A DNA stretch of 37,806 nt from an uncultured Gammaproteobacteria bacterium (GTDB taxonomy: Bacteria; Pseudomonadota; Gammaproteobacteria; SZUA-229): assembly GCA_913065105.1 (NCBI GenBank), contig CAJXZZ010000022.1, positions 1 through 37,806 on the forward strand. The letters are read 5' to 3'. The position numbers and the translations under genes were made by a program. Under the pieces are notes generated by a model that saw only the letters and a program-made list of their open reading frames with translations, ran no database searches and had not been told where the DNA came from. Numbering within the stretch: position 1 is the first letter of the stretch; each line of letters opens with the position of its first letter. Of the stretch, positions 17,592-27,795 are shown piece by piece.

Positions 17592-18926
17592 ATGTCATCA
17601 ACTAAACAGATAAAACCCGACGTGACCAAACCAGAGGTTAATACCAAAAACGAGCAGGTGTGTTTCGCTACGCTGCAGTTTGAAGGTGAATCGTGGTCTT
17701 ATGAAAACTATCTGAAAACGGGTGGTTATCAGGCGTGGCGAAAGATTCTTAAAGAAAAAATTTCACCAGAAGATGTGGTTGAAGAGATTAAAAAATCGGG
17801 TTTGCGTGGTCGTGGTGGTGCAGGTTTTCCTACCGGTCTGAAGTGGAGCTTTATGCCACGTACGGCGCCGGTGCAAAAATATCTGGTCTGTAATTCAGAT
17901 GAAAGTGAACCGGGCACCTGTAAAGACAGAGAGATCTTACGTTACAACCCGCATGCGCTGGTTGAAGGTATGGCGATCGGTTGTTACGCCATGGGCGCCA
18001 CGCACGGTTATAACTATATGCGCGGCGAGTTTATGGACGAGCCGGCGATACACTTCAAACAGGCATTGGCTGAGGCTTACGAAAATGGTCTGTTAGGTGA
18101 AAATATTTTAGGCAGCGATGTGAACATTGATCTGCATGCTTCATTAGGTGCCGGTGCTTATATCTGCGGTGAAGAAACCGCGTTATTGAATTCGCTGGAA
18201 GGCAAGCGTGGTCTGCCACGTTTTAAACCACCATTCCCGGCAAACTTTGGTCTGTACGGCAAACCAACGACCATTAACAATACCGAAACACTGTCATCGA
18301 TTCCAGCCATCATGCGTAACGGTGGTGAGTGGTTCCAGAACCTGGGTATTCCAAACAGCGGTGGTGTAAAACTATTTTCAATCTCTGGTCATGTTAACAA
18401 TCCGGGTAACTTCGAGATTCCTATGGGAACATCGTTTGCTGACCTATTAGCAATGGCAGGCGGTGTAAAAGACGGTCGTAAATTAAAAGCGGTTATTCCG
18501 GGTGGTTCATCAGTTCCGGTGGTGCCGGGTGATGTCATGATGAAAGCCAACATGGATTATGATTCTATCGTTGAAGCAGGTTCGATGTTAGGTTCCGGCG
18601 CGGTCATCGTGATGGATGAAACCACAGACATGGTTCAGACGCTGCGTCGTATCTCGCAATTTTATTTCTCAGAGTCCTGCGGTCAGTGTACGCCATGTCG
18701 TGAAGGTACCGGCTGGCTGTATCGCATGCTGACGCGTATCGTCGAAGGTAAGGGCACGATGGCTGATCTCGACAAACTCGATGATGTTGCCAGTAAGATC
18801 GAAGGTAGAACCATCTGTGCTTTGGGTGATGCAGCCGCAATGCCAGTGCGTAGCTTCCTGAAACATTTCCGTCCCGAATTTGAATATTACGTTGAACATA
18901 AACACAGCATGGTAAAGGCGGCTTAA
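17592..18926 (+). CDS. nuoF: NADH-quinone oxidoreductase subunit F
   Basis: NuoF oxidises NADH with FMN and passes electrons to [4Fe-4S] cluster N3. The 444-residue protein shows the FMN/NADH site [10 protein letters not shown]-x-K-W at about residues 73-85, N-S-D-E-S-E-P-G-T, the [17 protein letters not shown] segment, and the N3 ligands in [11 protein letters not shown] plus a later Cys in I-C-A-L-G-D. It follows nuoE after 8 bases. Nine bases after its stop, a 147-base inverted repeat element begins, which separates it from nuoG. Confidence 0.98.
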   Translation: MSSTKQIKPDVTKPEVNTKNEQVCFATLQFEGESWSYENYLKTGGYQAWRKILKEKISPEDVVEEIKKSGLRGRGGAGFPTGLKWSFMPRTAPVQKYLVCNSDESEPGTCKDREILRYNPHALVEGMAIGCYAMGATHGYNYMRGEFMDEPAIHFKQALAEAYENGLLGENILGSDVNIDLHASLGAGAYICGEETALLNSLEGKRGLPRFKPPFPANFGLYGKPTTINNTETLSSIPAIMRNGGEWFQNLGIPNSGGVKLFSISGHVNNPGNFEIPMGTSFADLLAMAGGVKDGRKLKAVIPGGSSVPVVPGDVMMKANMDYDSIVEAGSMLGSGAVIVMDETTDMVQTLRRISQFYFSESCGQCTPCREGTGWLYRMLTRIVEGKGTMADLDKLDDVASKIEGRTICALGDAAAMPVRSFLKHFRPEFEYYVEHKHSMVKAA

Positions 18927-18935
18927 AAATGATTG

Positions 18936-19082
18936 TTCCGCAAATGAACGCAAATGAACGCAAATGTATTTTAGGTGGTTTCACTGAACGTGGAGTTGTG
19001 CGTCAAATATCGTATGTTTCATCTGTAAGTTCTGTAAAAAACAATATTAATTATTCGCGTTCATTTGCGTTCATTTGCGGAA
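18936..19082. mobile_element. Gene-less decamer-arm element between nuoF and nuoG
   Basis: The left arm at 18936-18965 (TTCCGCAAAT, GAACGCAAAT, GAACGCAAAT) and the right arm at 19053-19082 (ATTCGCGTTC, ATTTGCGTTC, ATTTGCGGAA) are inverted copies matching at 29 of 30 positions. The 87-base core has no gene. As RNA the arms would make a 30-bp stem in the middle of the nuo message. It matches the arms around the GxxExxY gene at 2839-3317, so it looks like a non-coding (MITE-like) member of that family. No target duplication was seen. Confidence 0.75.
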
Positions 19083-19094
19083 AATAAATTAGTT

Positions 19095-21584
19095 ATGTCT
19101 GAAGCAAAAGATACAATCGAAACAGTCACCATAACCGTTGATGGTCAGGAAATGCAGGCGCCTAAAGGTGTAATGCTGATCGAAGTTACTGATGCGCAAA
19201 ATATTAAAGTGCCACGTTTTTGTTATCACAAAAAACTGGCAGTAGCGGCTAACTGCCGTATGTGTCTGGTTGAGGTAGAAAAAGCACCGAAACCAATGCC
19301 TGCCTGTGCGACACCCGTAATGGATGGCATGGTTGTACACACGCATTCACAATATGCTAAGGACGCACAGAAATCAGTGATGGAGTTCCTGCTGATTAAC
19401 CATCCACTGGATTGTCCTATCTGTGATCAGGGCGGTGAATGTGAGCTGCAGGATGTTGCTGTAGCTTATGGACAGTCAGTATCTGAATATACTGAAGCTA
19501 AACGTGTTGTCTTTGATAAAAATATTGGGCCTTTGATTACTACCGAATTAACCCGTTGCATTCACTGTACCCGTTGTGTTCGATTCGGTCGTGAGATTGC
19601 CGGTATCCGCGAATTGGGCATGACCGGTCGCGGTGAGAATGCTTTAATTTCTACCTTTGTTGATGAATGTGTTAATTCAGAAATGTCAGGTAATGCCGTT
19701 GATGTTTGTCCGGTAGGTGCATTAACCGCAAAACCTTCGCGTTATAAAGGGCGCGCCTGGGAAATGATCCAGCATAAAACCATTGCGCCACACGACTGTA
19801 TTGGTTCGAATCTACATGTACATACCTTGCGTGGCGAAGTTGTTCGTGTCGTACCATGTGAAAATGAAGCTATCAATGAAGTCTGGATTTCAGATCGTGA
19901 CCGTTTCAGTTATGAAGGACTTAACAGCGACGACCGTTTGACCACACCGATGATCAAACGTGATGGTCAATGGCAGGCAGCTAACTGGGATGAAGCATTA
20001 CAGCTGGTTGCAGATAAATTTAAAGCTATCGCTGATCTTAAGCTGCAGCAGGCGGAAGCGGCTGAGGTTGAAACAGAAGCTGAAGTAAATACTGATGCTG
20101 AAACGGTTGAGCTAGAGAGTTGTGAAATGGCGGCGCTAGTGTCTGCTAACTCGACTCTGGAAGAGCAATATCTGACGCAGAAATTAATGCGTGTTTTAGG
20201 CTGCGGTAATATTGATTTTCGTTTACGTCAATCTGATTTTTCAGATCAGGATGCTGCACCGGTGATGCCATGGCTTGGTCAGAACATCGAACAGCTTGAA
20301 AAACTTGATGCGGCTTTATTGATTGGTTCAAATGTTCGCAAGGAACAGCCAATTGCAAATCTGCGTCTACGCAAAGCAACGCTAAACAACAATGCGAAGA
20401 TTTCTTTTTTGAATCCTCGCCAGTATGACTTTAATTTTGATGTTGCTAATAATATTTCTGTAGCGCAACAAAACATGGTGGCGGAATTAGCGGCCGTAGC
20501 TGCCGCTGTCTATCAGTTAAGCGGTAGTTCAGTGCCTGCCAATTTATCTGATGTTGCAAACAATGCAGCGATTAGTGAAACACACAAAACAATCGCGCAA
20601 CAGTTAGTAGATGCAGAGTCGGCAACGGTATTGCTTGGCAACATAGCGCACATGCATCCACAGTTTTCGGCTTTACGCGCACTTGCTGAGGCGATCGCTA
20701 AAGAAACCAGTAGTACCTTTGGTTATCTGACCGATGGCTGTAATGCGGCAGGTGCATGGCTGGCAGGTGCGGTTCCTCATCGTGGCGCTGGCGGTTCTGC
20801 AGGCGATGTTGTCACCGGTAAAAATTTGGCAGACATCATTGCTGATGCAAGCGAAGAAAAACTGGCCGCTTGTCTGTTACTCAATATCGAACCGGATACC
20901 GATGCGGCTAATGCAAATGCATTAATGGCAACCTTAAATGAAACTGACTTTGTTGTCTCGGTTTCAGCGTATGACTCGGCGTCAGTTAGGCAAGTGGCTG
21001 ATGTGATGTTACCGGCAGCCAGCTTTATGGAAACCTCGGGCACCTATGTTAACGCGGAAGGTTTCTGGCAGAGTTTCAAAGGCGTGGTTGAACCAAAAGG
21101 TGGTGCACGTCCAGCGTGGAAGATTTTACGCGTACTGGGCAATCTGACTGGAGTGGATGGTTTTGAGCACATGTCTTCAGAAGATGTAAAGGCAGAAGTA
21201 CGTTCATATTGTGAGTCGATCGAGTTATCGAATGCACTGGACAGCCCTGCAGTAGTAAAAACGGCTGCAACGACAGATATGCATCGTTCGTCAGATGTGC
21301 CGATGTACGCAGGCGATGCGATTGTTCGACGTGCGACTTCACTGCAGAAAACCGTTGATGCGCAGACGATGTGTGTGCGTTTAAACAGTGCCGAAGCCGA
21401 TCGCCTCGGTGTCAGTACTGCATCAACGGTTACAGTGAAACAGGGTGATAACAGTGCTGCATTAACACTGGTTATCGATGACACTATTCCTGATGCCTCT
21501 GCATGGATCCCATTGGCCGTTGAGGGTAACGATGTACTCGGTGCCGCTTTTGATGAAGTAAGTATAGAAGGGGTGGGGGCGTGA
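19095..21584 (+). CDS. nuoG: NADH-quinone oxidoreductase subunit G
   Basis: NuoG carries the electron wire of the NADH module. Ligands for [2Fe-2S] N1b are Cys43, Cys54, Cys57 and Cys71; the His/Cys cluster N5 is in [14 protein letters not shown], and N4 in C-I-H-C-T-R-C plus V-C-P-V-G-A-L. The extra N7 cysteine set found in E. coli is absent (only one Cys in H-D-C-I-G-S). A molybdopterin-oxidoreductase-like domain follows, with a Glu-rich insert near residue 325. I start at ATG 19095 (829 aa); an in-frame upstream start at 19065 would lie in the repeat arm. No proper Shine-Dalgarno is visible; the arm end GCGGAAAA is the only candidate. Its stop overlaps nuoH (GTGA). Confidence 0.96.
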   Translation: MSEAKDTIETVTITVDGQEMQAPKGVMLIEVTDAQNIKVPRFCYHKKLAVAANCRMCLVEVEKAPKPMPACATPVMDGMVVHTHSQYAKDAQKSVMEFLLINHPLDCPICDQGGECELQDVAVAYGQSVSEYTEAKRVVFDKNIGPLITTELTRCIHCTRCVRFGREIAGIRELGMTGRGENALISTFVDECVNSEMSGNAVDVCPVGALTAKPSRYKGRAWEMIQHKTIAPHDCIGSNLHVHTLRGEVVRVVPCENEAINEVWISDRDRFSYEGLNSDDRLTTPMIKRDGQWQAANWDEALQLVADKFKAIADLKLQQAEAAEVETEAEVNTDAETVELESCEMAALVSANSTLEEQYLTQKLMRVLGCGNIDFRLRQSDFSDQDAAPVMPWLGQNIEQLEKLDAALLIGSNVRKEQPIANLRLRKATLNNNAKISFLNPRQYDFNFDVANNISVAQQNMVAELAAVAAAVYQLSGSSVPANLSDVANNAAISETHKTIAQQLVDAESATVLLGNIAHMHPQFSALRALAEAIAKETSSTFGYLTDGCNAAGAWLAGAVPHRGAGGSAGDVVTGKNLADIIADASEEKLAACLLLNIEPDTDAANANALMATLNETDFVVSVSAYDSASVRQVADVMLPAASFMETSGTYVNAEGFWQSFKGVVEPKGGARPAWKILRVLGNLTGVDGFEHMSSEDVKAEVRSYCESIELSNALDSPAVVKTAATTDMHRSSDVPMYAGDAIVRRATSLQKTVDAQTMCVRLNSAEADRLGVSTASTVTVKQGDNSAALTLVIDDTIPDASAWIPLAVEGNDVLGAAFDEVSIEGVGA

Positions 21585-22645
21585 GCGAAATGATTGATGA
21601 GTTGTTAGCCCGGGCTACCGTAACAGGCCTCGAACTCTGGAACTGGTTTCCAGCGGACTTACAAACACTATTATTAATACTGGGCAAGATTATTTTAATC
21701 CTCGTGCCTCTGATGCTGTGTGTGGCTTATATAACTTACGCTGAACGTAAAATTATTGGTTACATGCAGATTCGTATTGGGCCAAACCGTGTGGGTTTCC
21801 GTGGTTGGTTGCAGCCTATTGCAGATGCGATGAAGCTGCTGTTTAAGGAAGTTATTATCCCGACCAAATCAGATAAATATCTGTTTTTGATTGCGCCGGT
21901 ATTGTCGATTATGCCAGCGTTAGCTGCATGGGCGGTTATCCCGTTTGATCGTGGCGTCGTGTTAACTGATGTTAATGCAGGCTTGCTCTATGTGTTGGCG
22001 TTAACCTCTATCGGTGTTTACGGTGTCATTATTGCGGGTTGGGCGTCAAATTCTAAATATGCAATTTTGAGTTCGCTGCGTGTTGGTGCGCAGATTGTGG
22101 CCTATGAAATCGCTATGGGTTTCGCGCTTGTTGGTGTGTTAATGGCAAGCGGTAGTCTGAATATGAGCGATATTGTCGAAGGGCAGTCCGGTGGTATTGG
22201 CAGCTGGTATATCTGGCCGCTACTGCCATTATTCTTTGTCTATTTTATCTCCGGTGTTGCAGAGACTAATCGTGCGCCATTCGATGTCGCTGAAGGTGAA
22301 TCCGAAATTGTAGCCGGCTTCCATGTGGAATATTCGGGCATGGCATTTGCGGTATTCTTCCTCGCGGAATACGCCAACATTATTTTGATTTCTTCCTTAA
22401 CGGCATTGCTGTTCCTTGGCGGCTGGTTATCACCATTTGAAGCAGGTGAATCAAGTTTTTTCTGGTTCTTTGCTAAAGCCTGTATTTTTGCTTTCTGTTT
22501 CCTTTGGTTCCGTGCAACTTTCCCGCGTTATCGTTATGACCAGATTATGCGCCTGGGATGGAAAGTATTTATTCCTGTAACTATTGTCTGGTTATTTGTT
22601 GAGGCAGTGATGGTTGTGGCTGAAGTTGGTCCCTGGGCGGTTTAG
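21581..22645 (+). CDS. nuoH: NADH-quinone oxidoreductase subunit H
   Basis: NuoH is the membrane subunit that forms the quinone entry chamber where the peripheral arm meets the membrane arm. The 354-residue protein has about eight to nine hydrophobic helices and the signature loops [20 protein letters not shown] (after helix one) and [20 protein letters not shown]-x-V-E-Y-S-G-M, whose acidic residues line the proton path. The GTG start overlaps the nuoG stop by four bases. Confidence 0.98.
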   Translation: MSEMIDELLARATVTGLELWNWFPADLQTLLLILGKIILILVPLMLCVAYITYAERKIIGYMQIRIGPNRVGFRGWLQPIADAMKLLFKEVIIPTKSDKYLFLIAPVLSIMPALAAWAVIPFDRGVVLTDVNAGLLYVLALTSIGVYGVIIAGWASNSKYAILSSLRVGAQIVAYEIAMGFALVGVLMASGSLNMSDIVEGQSGGIGSWYIWPLLPLFFVYFISGVAETNRAPFDVAEGESEIVAGFHVEYSGMAFAVFFLAEYANIILISSLTALLFLGGWLSPFEAGESSFFWFFAKACIFAFCFLWFRATFPRYRYDQIMRLGWKVFIPVTIVWLFVEAVMVVAEVGPWAV

Positions 22646-22649
22646 TGAT

Positions 22650-23138
22650 ATGGAAACAATAAAACATTTTCTTAAGAGCTTTCTTTTCTGGGAATTATTT
22701 AAAGGCCTGGGCGTTACCGGTCGTTATCTATTTGCGCGGAAAATTACCGTGCAGTACCCGGAAGAAAAAACACCGATGTCACCACGTTTTCGTGGTCTAC
22801 ATGCACTGCGCCGTTATGCCAATGGCGAAGAACGTTGTATCGCCTGTAAATTGTGCGAAGCCGTTTGCCCTGCACTGGCGATTACTATTGATTCAGAAGA
22901 ACGTGAAGATGGTACGCGACGTACCACCCGTTATGATATTGATCTGTTCAAATGTATTTACTGTGGGTTCTGTGAAGAAGCCTGTCCGGTAGATTCCATT
23001 GTAGAAACCCATATTTTTGAATATCACTTTGAAGAACACGGCATGCAGATAATGACCAAAGAAAAACTGCTAGCAATCGGTGATAAGTACGAAGAAGAGA
23101 TCGCTGCTAATAAACAGGCAGATGCAGCTTACCGGTAG
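22650..23138 (+). CDS. nuoI: NADH-quinone oxidoreductase subunit I
   Basis: NuoI is a ferredoxin-like subunit with two [4Fe-4S] clusters, N6a and N6b, linking NuoG to NuoB. Both motifs are intact: [12 protein letters not shown] and [13 protein letters not shown] place the start at ATG 22650 (162 aa), four bases after the nuoH stop; upstream in-frame codons lie inside nuoH. The spacing Y-D-I-D-L-F-K-C and the V-E-T-H-I-F-E-Y tail resemble the TYKY-type subunits of proteobacteria and mitochondria. Confidence 0.97.
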   Translation: METIKHFLKSFLFWELFKGLGVTGRYLFARKITVQYPEEKTPMSPRFRGLHALRRYANGEERCIACKLCEAVCPALAITIDSEEREDGTRRTTRYDIDLFKCIYCGFCEEACPVDSIVETHIFEYHFEEHGMQIMTKEKLLAIGDKYEEEIAANKQADAAYR

Positions 23139-23160
23139 GAATGAGAGTTAGGAAAAAAGC

Positions 23161-23775
23161 ATGACGATTACAGATTTTTTATTTTTTGCTTTCGCTGGTG
23201 TGGTAGTCGCTTCCGCATTAGGTGTGGTGGCGTCTAAAAATCCGGTGCATTCAGCATTGTTTTTAGTACTGACGTTTTTTAGCTGTTCGGCCATCTGGTT
23301 GATGCTGGAAGCAGAATTTTTAGCCATCACTTTGGTGCTGGTTTATGTCGGTGCAGTAATGGTGCTGTTTTTGTTCGTGGTGATGATGCTTGATATCAAC
23401 GTGGCTAAAATGCGCGAAGGTTTTGTATCCTATCTTCCCGTTGGCGCGCTGTTTGCTTTTTTGATGCTGGCGATCATGGTCTATGTGGTAGGGCCTGTAG
23501 GACCAGACGTAATGTCTACGGCGGCACTGGATAATGCGGTGAAACATGCGGCTGATTACAGTAATACTGAAGCTTTGGGTGAAATCCTCTATACCGATTA
23601 TGTACTGGCATTTGAAATTGCCGCGGTTATTTTGTTAGTGGCCATTATTGCGGCTATTTCCTTAACACTGCGCAGACGAACTACAACAAAATATCAGACA
23701 CCGGCTAATCAGATAAAAGTTAAACGTGATGATCGTCTGAAAATAATCAAGTCAGATGCCGAGGTACTAAAGTGA
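23161..23775 (+). CDS. nuoJ: NADH-quinone oxidoreductase subunit J
   Basis: NuoJ is a membrane subunit with five predicted helices; helix three (around [17 protein letters not shown]) carries the region that undergoes a pi-bulge transition in solved complex I structures. The early N-P-V-H-S-A-L-F motif is present. Length is 204 residues, with a basic cytoplasmic tail. It starts 22 bases after nuoI and overlaps the nuoK start. Confidence 0.96.
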   Translation: MTITDFLFFAFAGVVVASALGVVASKNPVHSALFLVLTFFSCSAIWLMLEAEFLAITLVLVYVGAVMVLFLFVVMMLDINVAKMREGFVSYLPVGALFAFLMLAIMVYVVGPVGPDVMSTAALDNAVKHAADYSNTEALGEILYTDYVLAFEIAAVILLVAIIAAISLTLRRRTTTKYQTPANQIKVKRDDRLKIIKSDAEVLK

Positions 23776-24092
23776 TGGATACAAGTGTGATCGGTCTAAC
23801 CAGTTACTTAACTCTGGGCGCTATTTTATTTTCCATCAGCGTGGCAGGAATTTTTCTTAATCGAAAAAACATCGTGGTTTTACTGATGTGTATCGAACTG
23901 ATGTTGCTTGCGGCAAATATTAACTTTATCGCTTTCTCACATTATCTAAATGATTCGGCGGGTCAGGTTTTTGTTTTCTTTATCTTGACAGTTGCCGCCG
24001 CTGAAGCTGCTATCGGTCTGGCGATACTCGTCACCTTGTTCCGTAGTCGTCGAACCATTGACGTCGAAGACCTCGACGCACTAAAAGGGTAG
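23772..24092 (+). CDS. nuoK: NADH-quinone oxidoreductase subunit K
   Basis: NuoK is a three-helix membrane subunit related to MrpC that joins the central proton path. The conserved Glu residues lie in helix two ([12 protein letters not shown]) and helix three ([11 protein letters not shown]). Two start codons sit side by side, GTG 23772 and ATG 23775; both overlap or abut the nuoJ stop, so the exact start is open by one residue. The length is 105-106 residues. Confidence 0.96.
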   Translation: MMDTSVIGLTSYLTLGAILFSISVAGIFLNRKNIVVLLMCIELMLLAANINFIAFSHYLNDSAGQVFVFFILTVAAAEAAIGLAILVTLFRSRRTIDVEDLDALKG

Positions 24093-24097
24093 GCCTG

Positions 24098-26086
24098 ATG
24101 GATAATTTATATCTAGCTATACCACTTGCATCACTTTTTGGTGCTATTGTTGCCGGTTTTTTCGGTGCGCAAATTGGTCGTAAAGGTGCGCACACGGTAA
24201 CGATTTTAGGCGTTGGTACGTCATTTATTCTTTCACTGTTTGCTTTAAATCACCACGTGTTTAACGACGCCGCTGCCTATAATCATTCGGTTTACGAATG
24301 GATGGTGTCTGATGGTCTCCGTTTCGAAGTCGGTTTCTTAATCGATAACTTAACCGTGATGATGATGTCGGTAGTAACGGGCGTCTCGTTGATGGTGCAT
24401 GTGTACACGATTGGTTACATGGAAGATGATCTGCATAACTGGCCAAAAGAGAGTCTGGCAGGCACTAATTCTTATCAGCGCTTTTTCAGTTACATATCGC
24501 TCTTCACTTTCTCTATGTTGATGCTGGTGATGTCGAATAACTTCATGCAGCTATTCTTTGGCTGGGAAGCGGTAGGTCTGGTCTCATACTTATTGATCGG
24601 TTTCTGGTCGGTTAGACCAACAGCTGTGTATGCAAACCTGAAAGCCTTTCTGGTTAACCGTGTCGGCGATTTTGGTTTCATCCTGGGTATCGCGGCCGTC
24701 GTCATGTATTCCGGCAGTCTGGATTATTACGAGGTATTTGATAAAGCCGGTGAGATGTCACAGCAGACCATGAGTATATTCTCTGGTACTGAGTGGAATG
24801 TTATCAGTGTGATCTGTATCTTGCTGTTTATCGGTGCCATGGGTAAATCAGCGCAAATGCCATTACATGTCTGGTTACCAGACTCGATGGAAGGCCCGAC
24901 ACCCATCTCTGCTCTGATTCATGCGGCAACCATGGTGACTGCTGGTATCTTTATGGTGTCTCGTATGTCACCACTATTTGAATTATCTGAAGCGGCCTTA
25001 AGTTTTATTATCGTCATTGGTTCTCTTACTGCGATCCTCATGGGGCTTGTCGGTATCGTGCAGAATGATATTAAACGTGTTGTGGCCTATTCAACACTGT
25101 CGCAGTTAGGTTATATGACGGTCGCGCTTGGTGCGTCTGCGTACTCTGCAGCGGTGTTCCATCTGATGACACACGCTTTCTTTAAAGCACTGTTATTCCT
25201 TGCTGCTGGTTCGGTGATTATCGCCATGCATCACGAGCAGGACATACGTAAGATGGGCGGTCTGAAAAAATACCTGCCGATTACCTACTGGACATCATTG
25301 GTCGGTTCGCTGGCATTGATCGGTTTTCCGGGGTTTTCAGGATTCTTCTCAAAAGACGCCATCATCGAAGCGGTGCATCATTCTACTATTCCCGGTCATC
25401 AGTTTGCTTATATAGCCGTGTTGTCGGGTGTATTCATTACTGCGTTTTATTCTTTCCGTATGTTCTTCCTGGTATTCCATGGTGAAGAGCGAATGGACAA
25501 ACACACCAAAGAGCATCTGCATGAGACACCCTGGGTGGTTACTGTGCCGTTAATTTTATTAGCGATTCCTTCGGTGTTTATCGGTGGTTTTACTATCGGC
25601 GATATGCTATTCGGTGATTACTTTGGTAGCGCAATCTATATAGCGGAAAATCATACCGGACTAGCTGAAGTCGGCAAACATTTCCATGGCGCCTGGGCAT
25701 TTGTTGAACATAGTTTTGCTGGTCCAGCGGTTTATCTGGCGGCAGCGGGTGTTATCTCTTCATGGTATATCTATATGAAGCAGCCGAGTATTGCCGACAG
25801 CCTGAAACAGCGTTTTATTATTATTTACAACCTGCTCGATCGCAAATACTACTTCGATGAATTCAACTCAGCTGTTTTTGCTGGTGGTAGTCGCCAGTTA
25901 GGTGATCGTTTATGGCAAGTTGGCGATGTTAAGTTTATTGATGGTGTGCTGGTTAACGGTTCTGCCAAACTGGTCGCCTGGTTTGCAGGTGTAACACGTC
26001 AGCTGCAAACCGGTATGTTGTATCACTATGCGTTTGCCATGATTATTGGCGTGTTGATGCTACTAGTGATGGGGCTGTTTATATAG
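24098..26086 (+). CDS. nuoL: NADH-quinone oxidoreductase subunit L
   Basis: NuoL is the distal antiporter-like proton pump subunit with the long lateral helix. The 662-residue protein has the expected run of about 14 antiporter helices, with F-F-G-W-E-A-V-G-L-V-S-Y-L-L-I-G-F-W (key Glu), M-G-K-S-A-Q-M-P-L-H-V-W-L-P-D-S-M-E-G-P-T-P-I-S-A-L-I-H-A-A-T-M-V and a Lys-bearing later helix, then a C-terminal amphipathic stretch and final anchor helix. It starts five bases after nuoK. A heptad-repeat island of about 130 bases separates it from nuoM. Confidence 0.98.
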   Translation: MDNLYLAIPLASLFGAIVAGFFGAQIGRKGAHTVTILGVGTSFILSLFALNHHVFNDAAAYNHSVYEWMVSDGLRFEVGFLIDNLTVMMMSVVTGVSLMVHVYTIGYMEDDLHNWPKESLAGTNSYQRFFSYISLFTFSMLMLVMSNNFMQLFFGWEAVGLVSYLLIGFWSVRPTAVYANLKAFLVNRVGDFGFILGIAAVVMYSGSLDYYEVFDKAGEMSQQTMSIFSGTEWNVISVICILLFIGAMGKSAQMPLHVWLPDSMEGPTPISALIHAATMVTAGIFMVSRMSPLFELSEAALSFIIVIGSLTAILMGLVGIVQNDIKRVVAYSTLSQLGYMTVALGASAYSAAVFHLMTHAFFKALLFLAAGSVIIAMHHEQDIRKMGGLKKYLPITYWTSLVGSLALIGFPGFSGFFSKDAIIEAVHHSTIPGHQFAYIAVLSGVFITAFYSFRMFFLVFHGEERMDKHTKEHLHETPWVVTVPLILLAIPSVFIGGFTIGDMLFGDYFGSAIYIAENHTGLAEVGKHFHGAWAFVEHSFAGPAVYLAAAGVISSWYIYMKQPSIADSLKQRFIIIYNLLDRKYYFDEFNSAVFAGGSRQLGDRLWQVGDVKFIDGVLVNGSAKLVAWFAGVTRQLQTGMLYHYAFAMIIGVLMLLVMGLFI

Positions 26087-26089
26087 AGC

Positions 26090-26216
26090 AGTGAATAACG
26101 GATAGTTAATAGTAGAAAACTAAAGACTAGAAACTAAAATTTTAGAGCAATACATTAAAACCGAAAATTAAATTACTAATGAAAAACTATTCACCATTAA
26201 CCATTAACTATTCACT
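26090..26216. repeat. Heptamer-arm inverted island between nuoL and nuoM
   Basis: The left side (26090-26113) reads A then GTGAATA, ACGGATA, GTTAATA; the opposite strand of the right side (26186-26216) reads A then GTGAATA, GTTAATG, GTTAATG, GTGAATA. The two are inverted, with three and four 7-bp units. A further heptad run (AAACTAA, AGACTAG, AAACTAA) lies near 26118-26138. The AT-rich 147-base gap has no gene. It begins four bases after the nuoL stop and breaks an otherwise tight operon. Confidence 0.65.
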
Positions 26217-26233
26217 TATACCGAAGGTATACC

Positions 26234-27757
26234 ATGTTTGCTGATTTACCATTATTAAGCTTGATTGTCTGGTTGCCGATTTTCGGCGGCGTGGCCGTAT
26301 TGCTCTCTGGTGATAAAGGCGATGCCAATGGTGTTCGTGTTTTATCTCTGGTCATATCCATCGCAACGTTTATTTTAAGTTTAGGTTTATACGCAGGCTT
26401 TGATTCATCAACCTCTGCCATGCAGTTCGTAGAAAAAACACCATGGATACCTGGTTTTGGTATTAATTATCATTTTGGTGTTGATGGTTTTTCTATGCCA
26501 TTAATTATTCTTACTACTTTCACCACGATATTAGTGGTGCTGGCTGGTTGGGAAGTTATCAAGAAAAAACCGGCGCAATACCTGGCAGCTTTCCTGATCA
26601 TGGAAGGTTTGATGATTGCAGTGTTTGCCGCGCTGGATGCTATTTTCTTCTATGTCTTCTGGGAAGCTATGCTGGTGCCGATGTTTATTTTAATCGGTGT
26701 CTGGGGCGGCGAACGTCGGGTTTACGCCACCATCAAGTTCTTCATTTATACCTTCATCGGCTCGGTATTTATGCTGGTAGCGCTGATATACATGTATTAC
26801 AAAGGTGGCAGTTTTGCTATTTTAGATATGCATGCAATGCCATTAACGCTTAACGAACAGACTTTTATCTTCTTCGCCTTCCTCGCGGCCTTTGCTGTGA
26901 AGGTGCCGATGTGGCCGGTGCATACCTGGTTACCCGATGCTCACGTTGAAGCGCCGACAGGTGGTTCAGTCATACTGGCCGCCATCATGCTAAAAATTGG
27001 CGGTTACGGTTTTATCCGTTTTAGTATGCCGATCACCCCGGATGCTGCGCATTCATTTGACTGGTTGATCATCTTTATGTCACTGGTCGCGGTGGTCTAT
27101 ATCGGTTTTGTTGCGCTGGTGCAAAAAGACATGAAAAAACTGGTGGCATACTCATCCATCGCCCACATGGGTTTTGTTACCTTAGGTCTGTTTGTTGTCT
27201 TCCAGATCTGGGAAAACCCGGCGAATGTTTCTGGTGGCGGTGCGGCGCTTGCGGTCGAAGGCGCGATGATCCAGATGATCTCACACGGTTTCATCTCGGG
27301 CGCCATGTTCCTGATGATCGGTGTGTTATATGACCGCATGCATACACGTGAGATTAACGCTTACGGCGGTGTAGTGCATACCATGCCTATATTTGCTGCT
27401 TTTGCCGTGTTCTTTTCTATGGCTAATGCAGGTCTGCCGGGTACATCAGGTTTTGTCGGTGAGTTCATGGTGATTATTGCCAGCTTCCAGGCTAACTTCT
27501 GGTATGCCTTCCTCGGTGCATTAACACTCATCCTTGGCGCGGCATATACCCTGTGGATGGTGAAGCGTGTTTTCTATGGTGAGATTGCTAATGAGGGGGT
27601 GCGTGCTTTAAAAGATCTTAATGCGCGTGAATTGACCATCATGACTACTTTGGCCATTGCTGTATTGATCCTGGGTCTGTGGCCTGCGCCGGTCGTTGAT
27701 GTGATGCATGCCAGTGTTGAAAATTTCCTACAACATATAGCTGTTTCAAAATTATAA
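26234..27757 (+). CDS. nuoM: NADH-quinone oxidoreductase subunit M
   Basis: NuoM is the middle antiporter-like proton-pumping subunit. In its 507 residues the conserved Glu lies in Y-V-F-W-E-A-M-L-V-P-M-F and the Lys/His-bearing segment is A-F-A-V-K-V-P-M-W-P-V-H-T-W-L-P-D-A-H-V-E-A-P-T-G-G-S-V. A-Y-S-S-I-A-H-M-G-F also matches the family. The start ATG at 26234 is preceded by GAAGG. The repeat island upstream leaves this ribosome site intact. Confidence 0.98.
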   Translation: MFADLPLLSLIVWLPIFGGVAVLLSGDKGDANGVRVLSLVISIATFILSLGLYAGFDSSTSAMQFVEKTPWIPGFGINYHFGVDGFSMPLIILTTFTTILVVLAGWEVIKKKPAQYLAAFLIMEGLMIAVFAALDAIFFYVFWEAMLVPMFILIGVWGGERRVYATIKFFIYTFIGSVFMLVALIYMYYKGGSFAILDMHAMPLTLNEQTFIFFAFLAAFAVKVPMWPVHTWLPDAHVEAPTGGSVILAAIMLKIGGYGFIRFSMPITPDAAHSFDWLIIFMSLVAVVYIGFVALVQKDMKKLVAYSSIAHMGFVTLGLFVVFQIWENPANVSGGGAALAVEGAMIQMISHGFISGAMFLMIGVLYDRMHTREINAYGGVVHTMPIFAAFAVFFSMANAGLPGTSGFVGEFMVIIASFQANFWYAFLGALTLILGAAYTLWMVKRVFYGEIANEGVRALKDLNARELTIMTTLAIAVLILGLWPAPVVDVMHASVENFLQHIAVSKL

Positions 27758-27795
27758 ACGCGATAAATATTTAGATTATTACTGGATAAGAAAGA

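Noticed and set aside
18604-18984. Antisense frames reaching from nuoF into the repeat element
   Set aside because: No motifs; they end in the repeat arm by chance and oppose a conserved gene.
18936-19082. Decamer repeats considered as a small CRISPR array
   Set aside because: Units are 10 bp, directly adjacent without spacers, and arranged as inverted arms; no cas genes are near.
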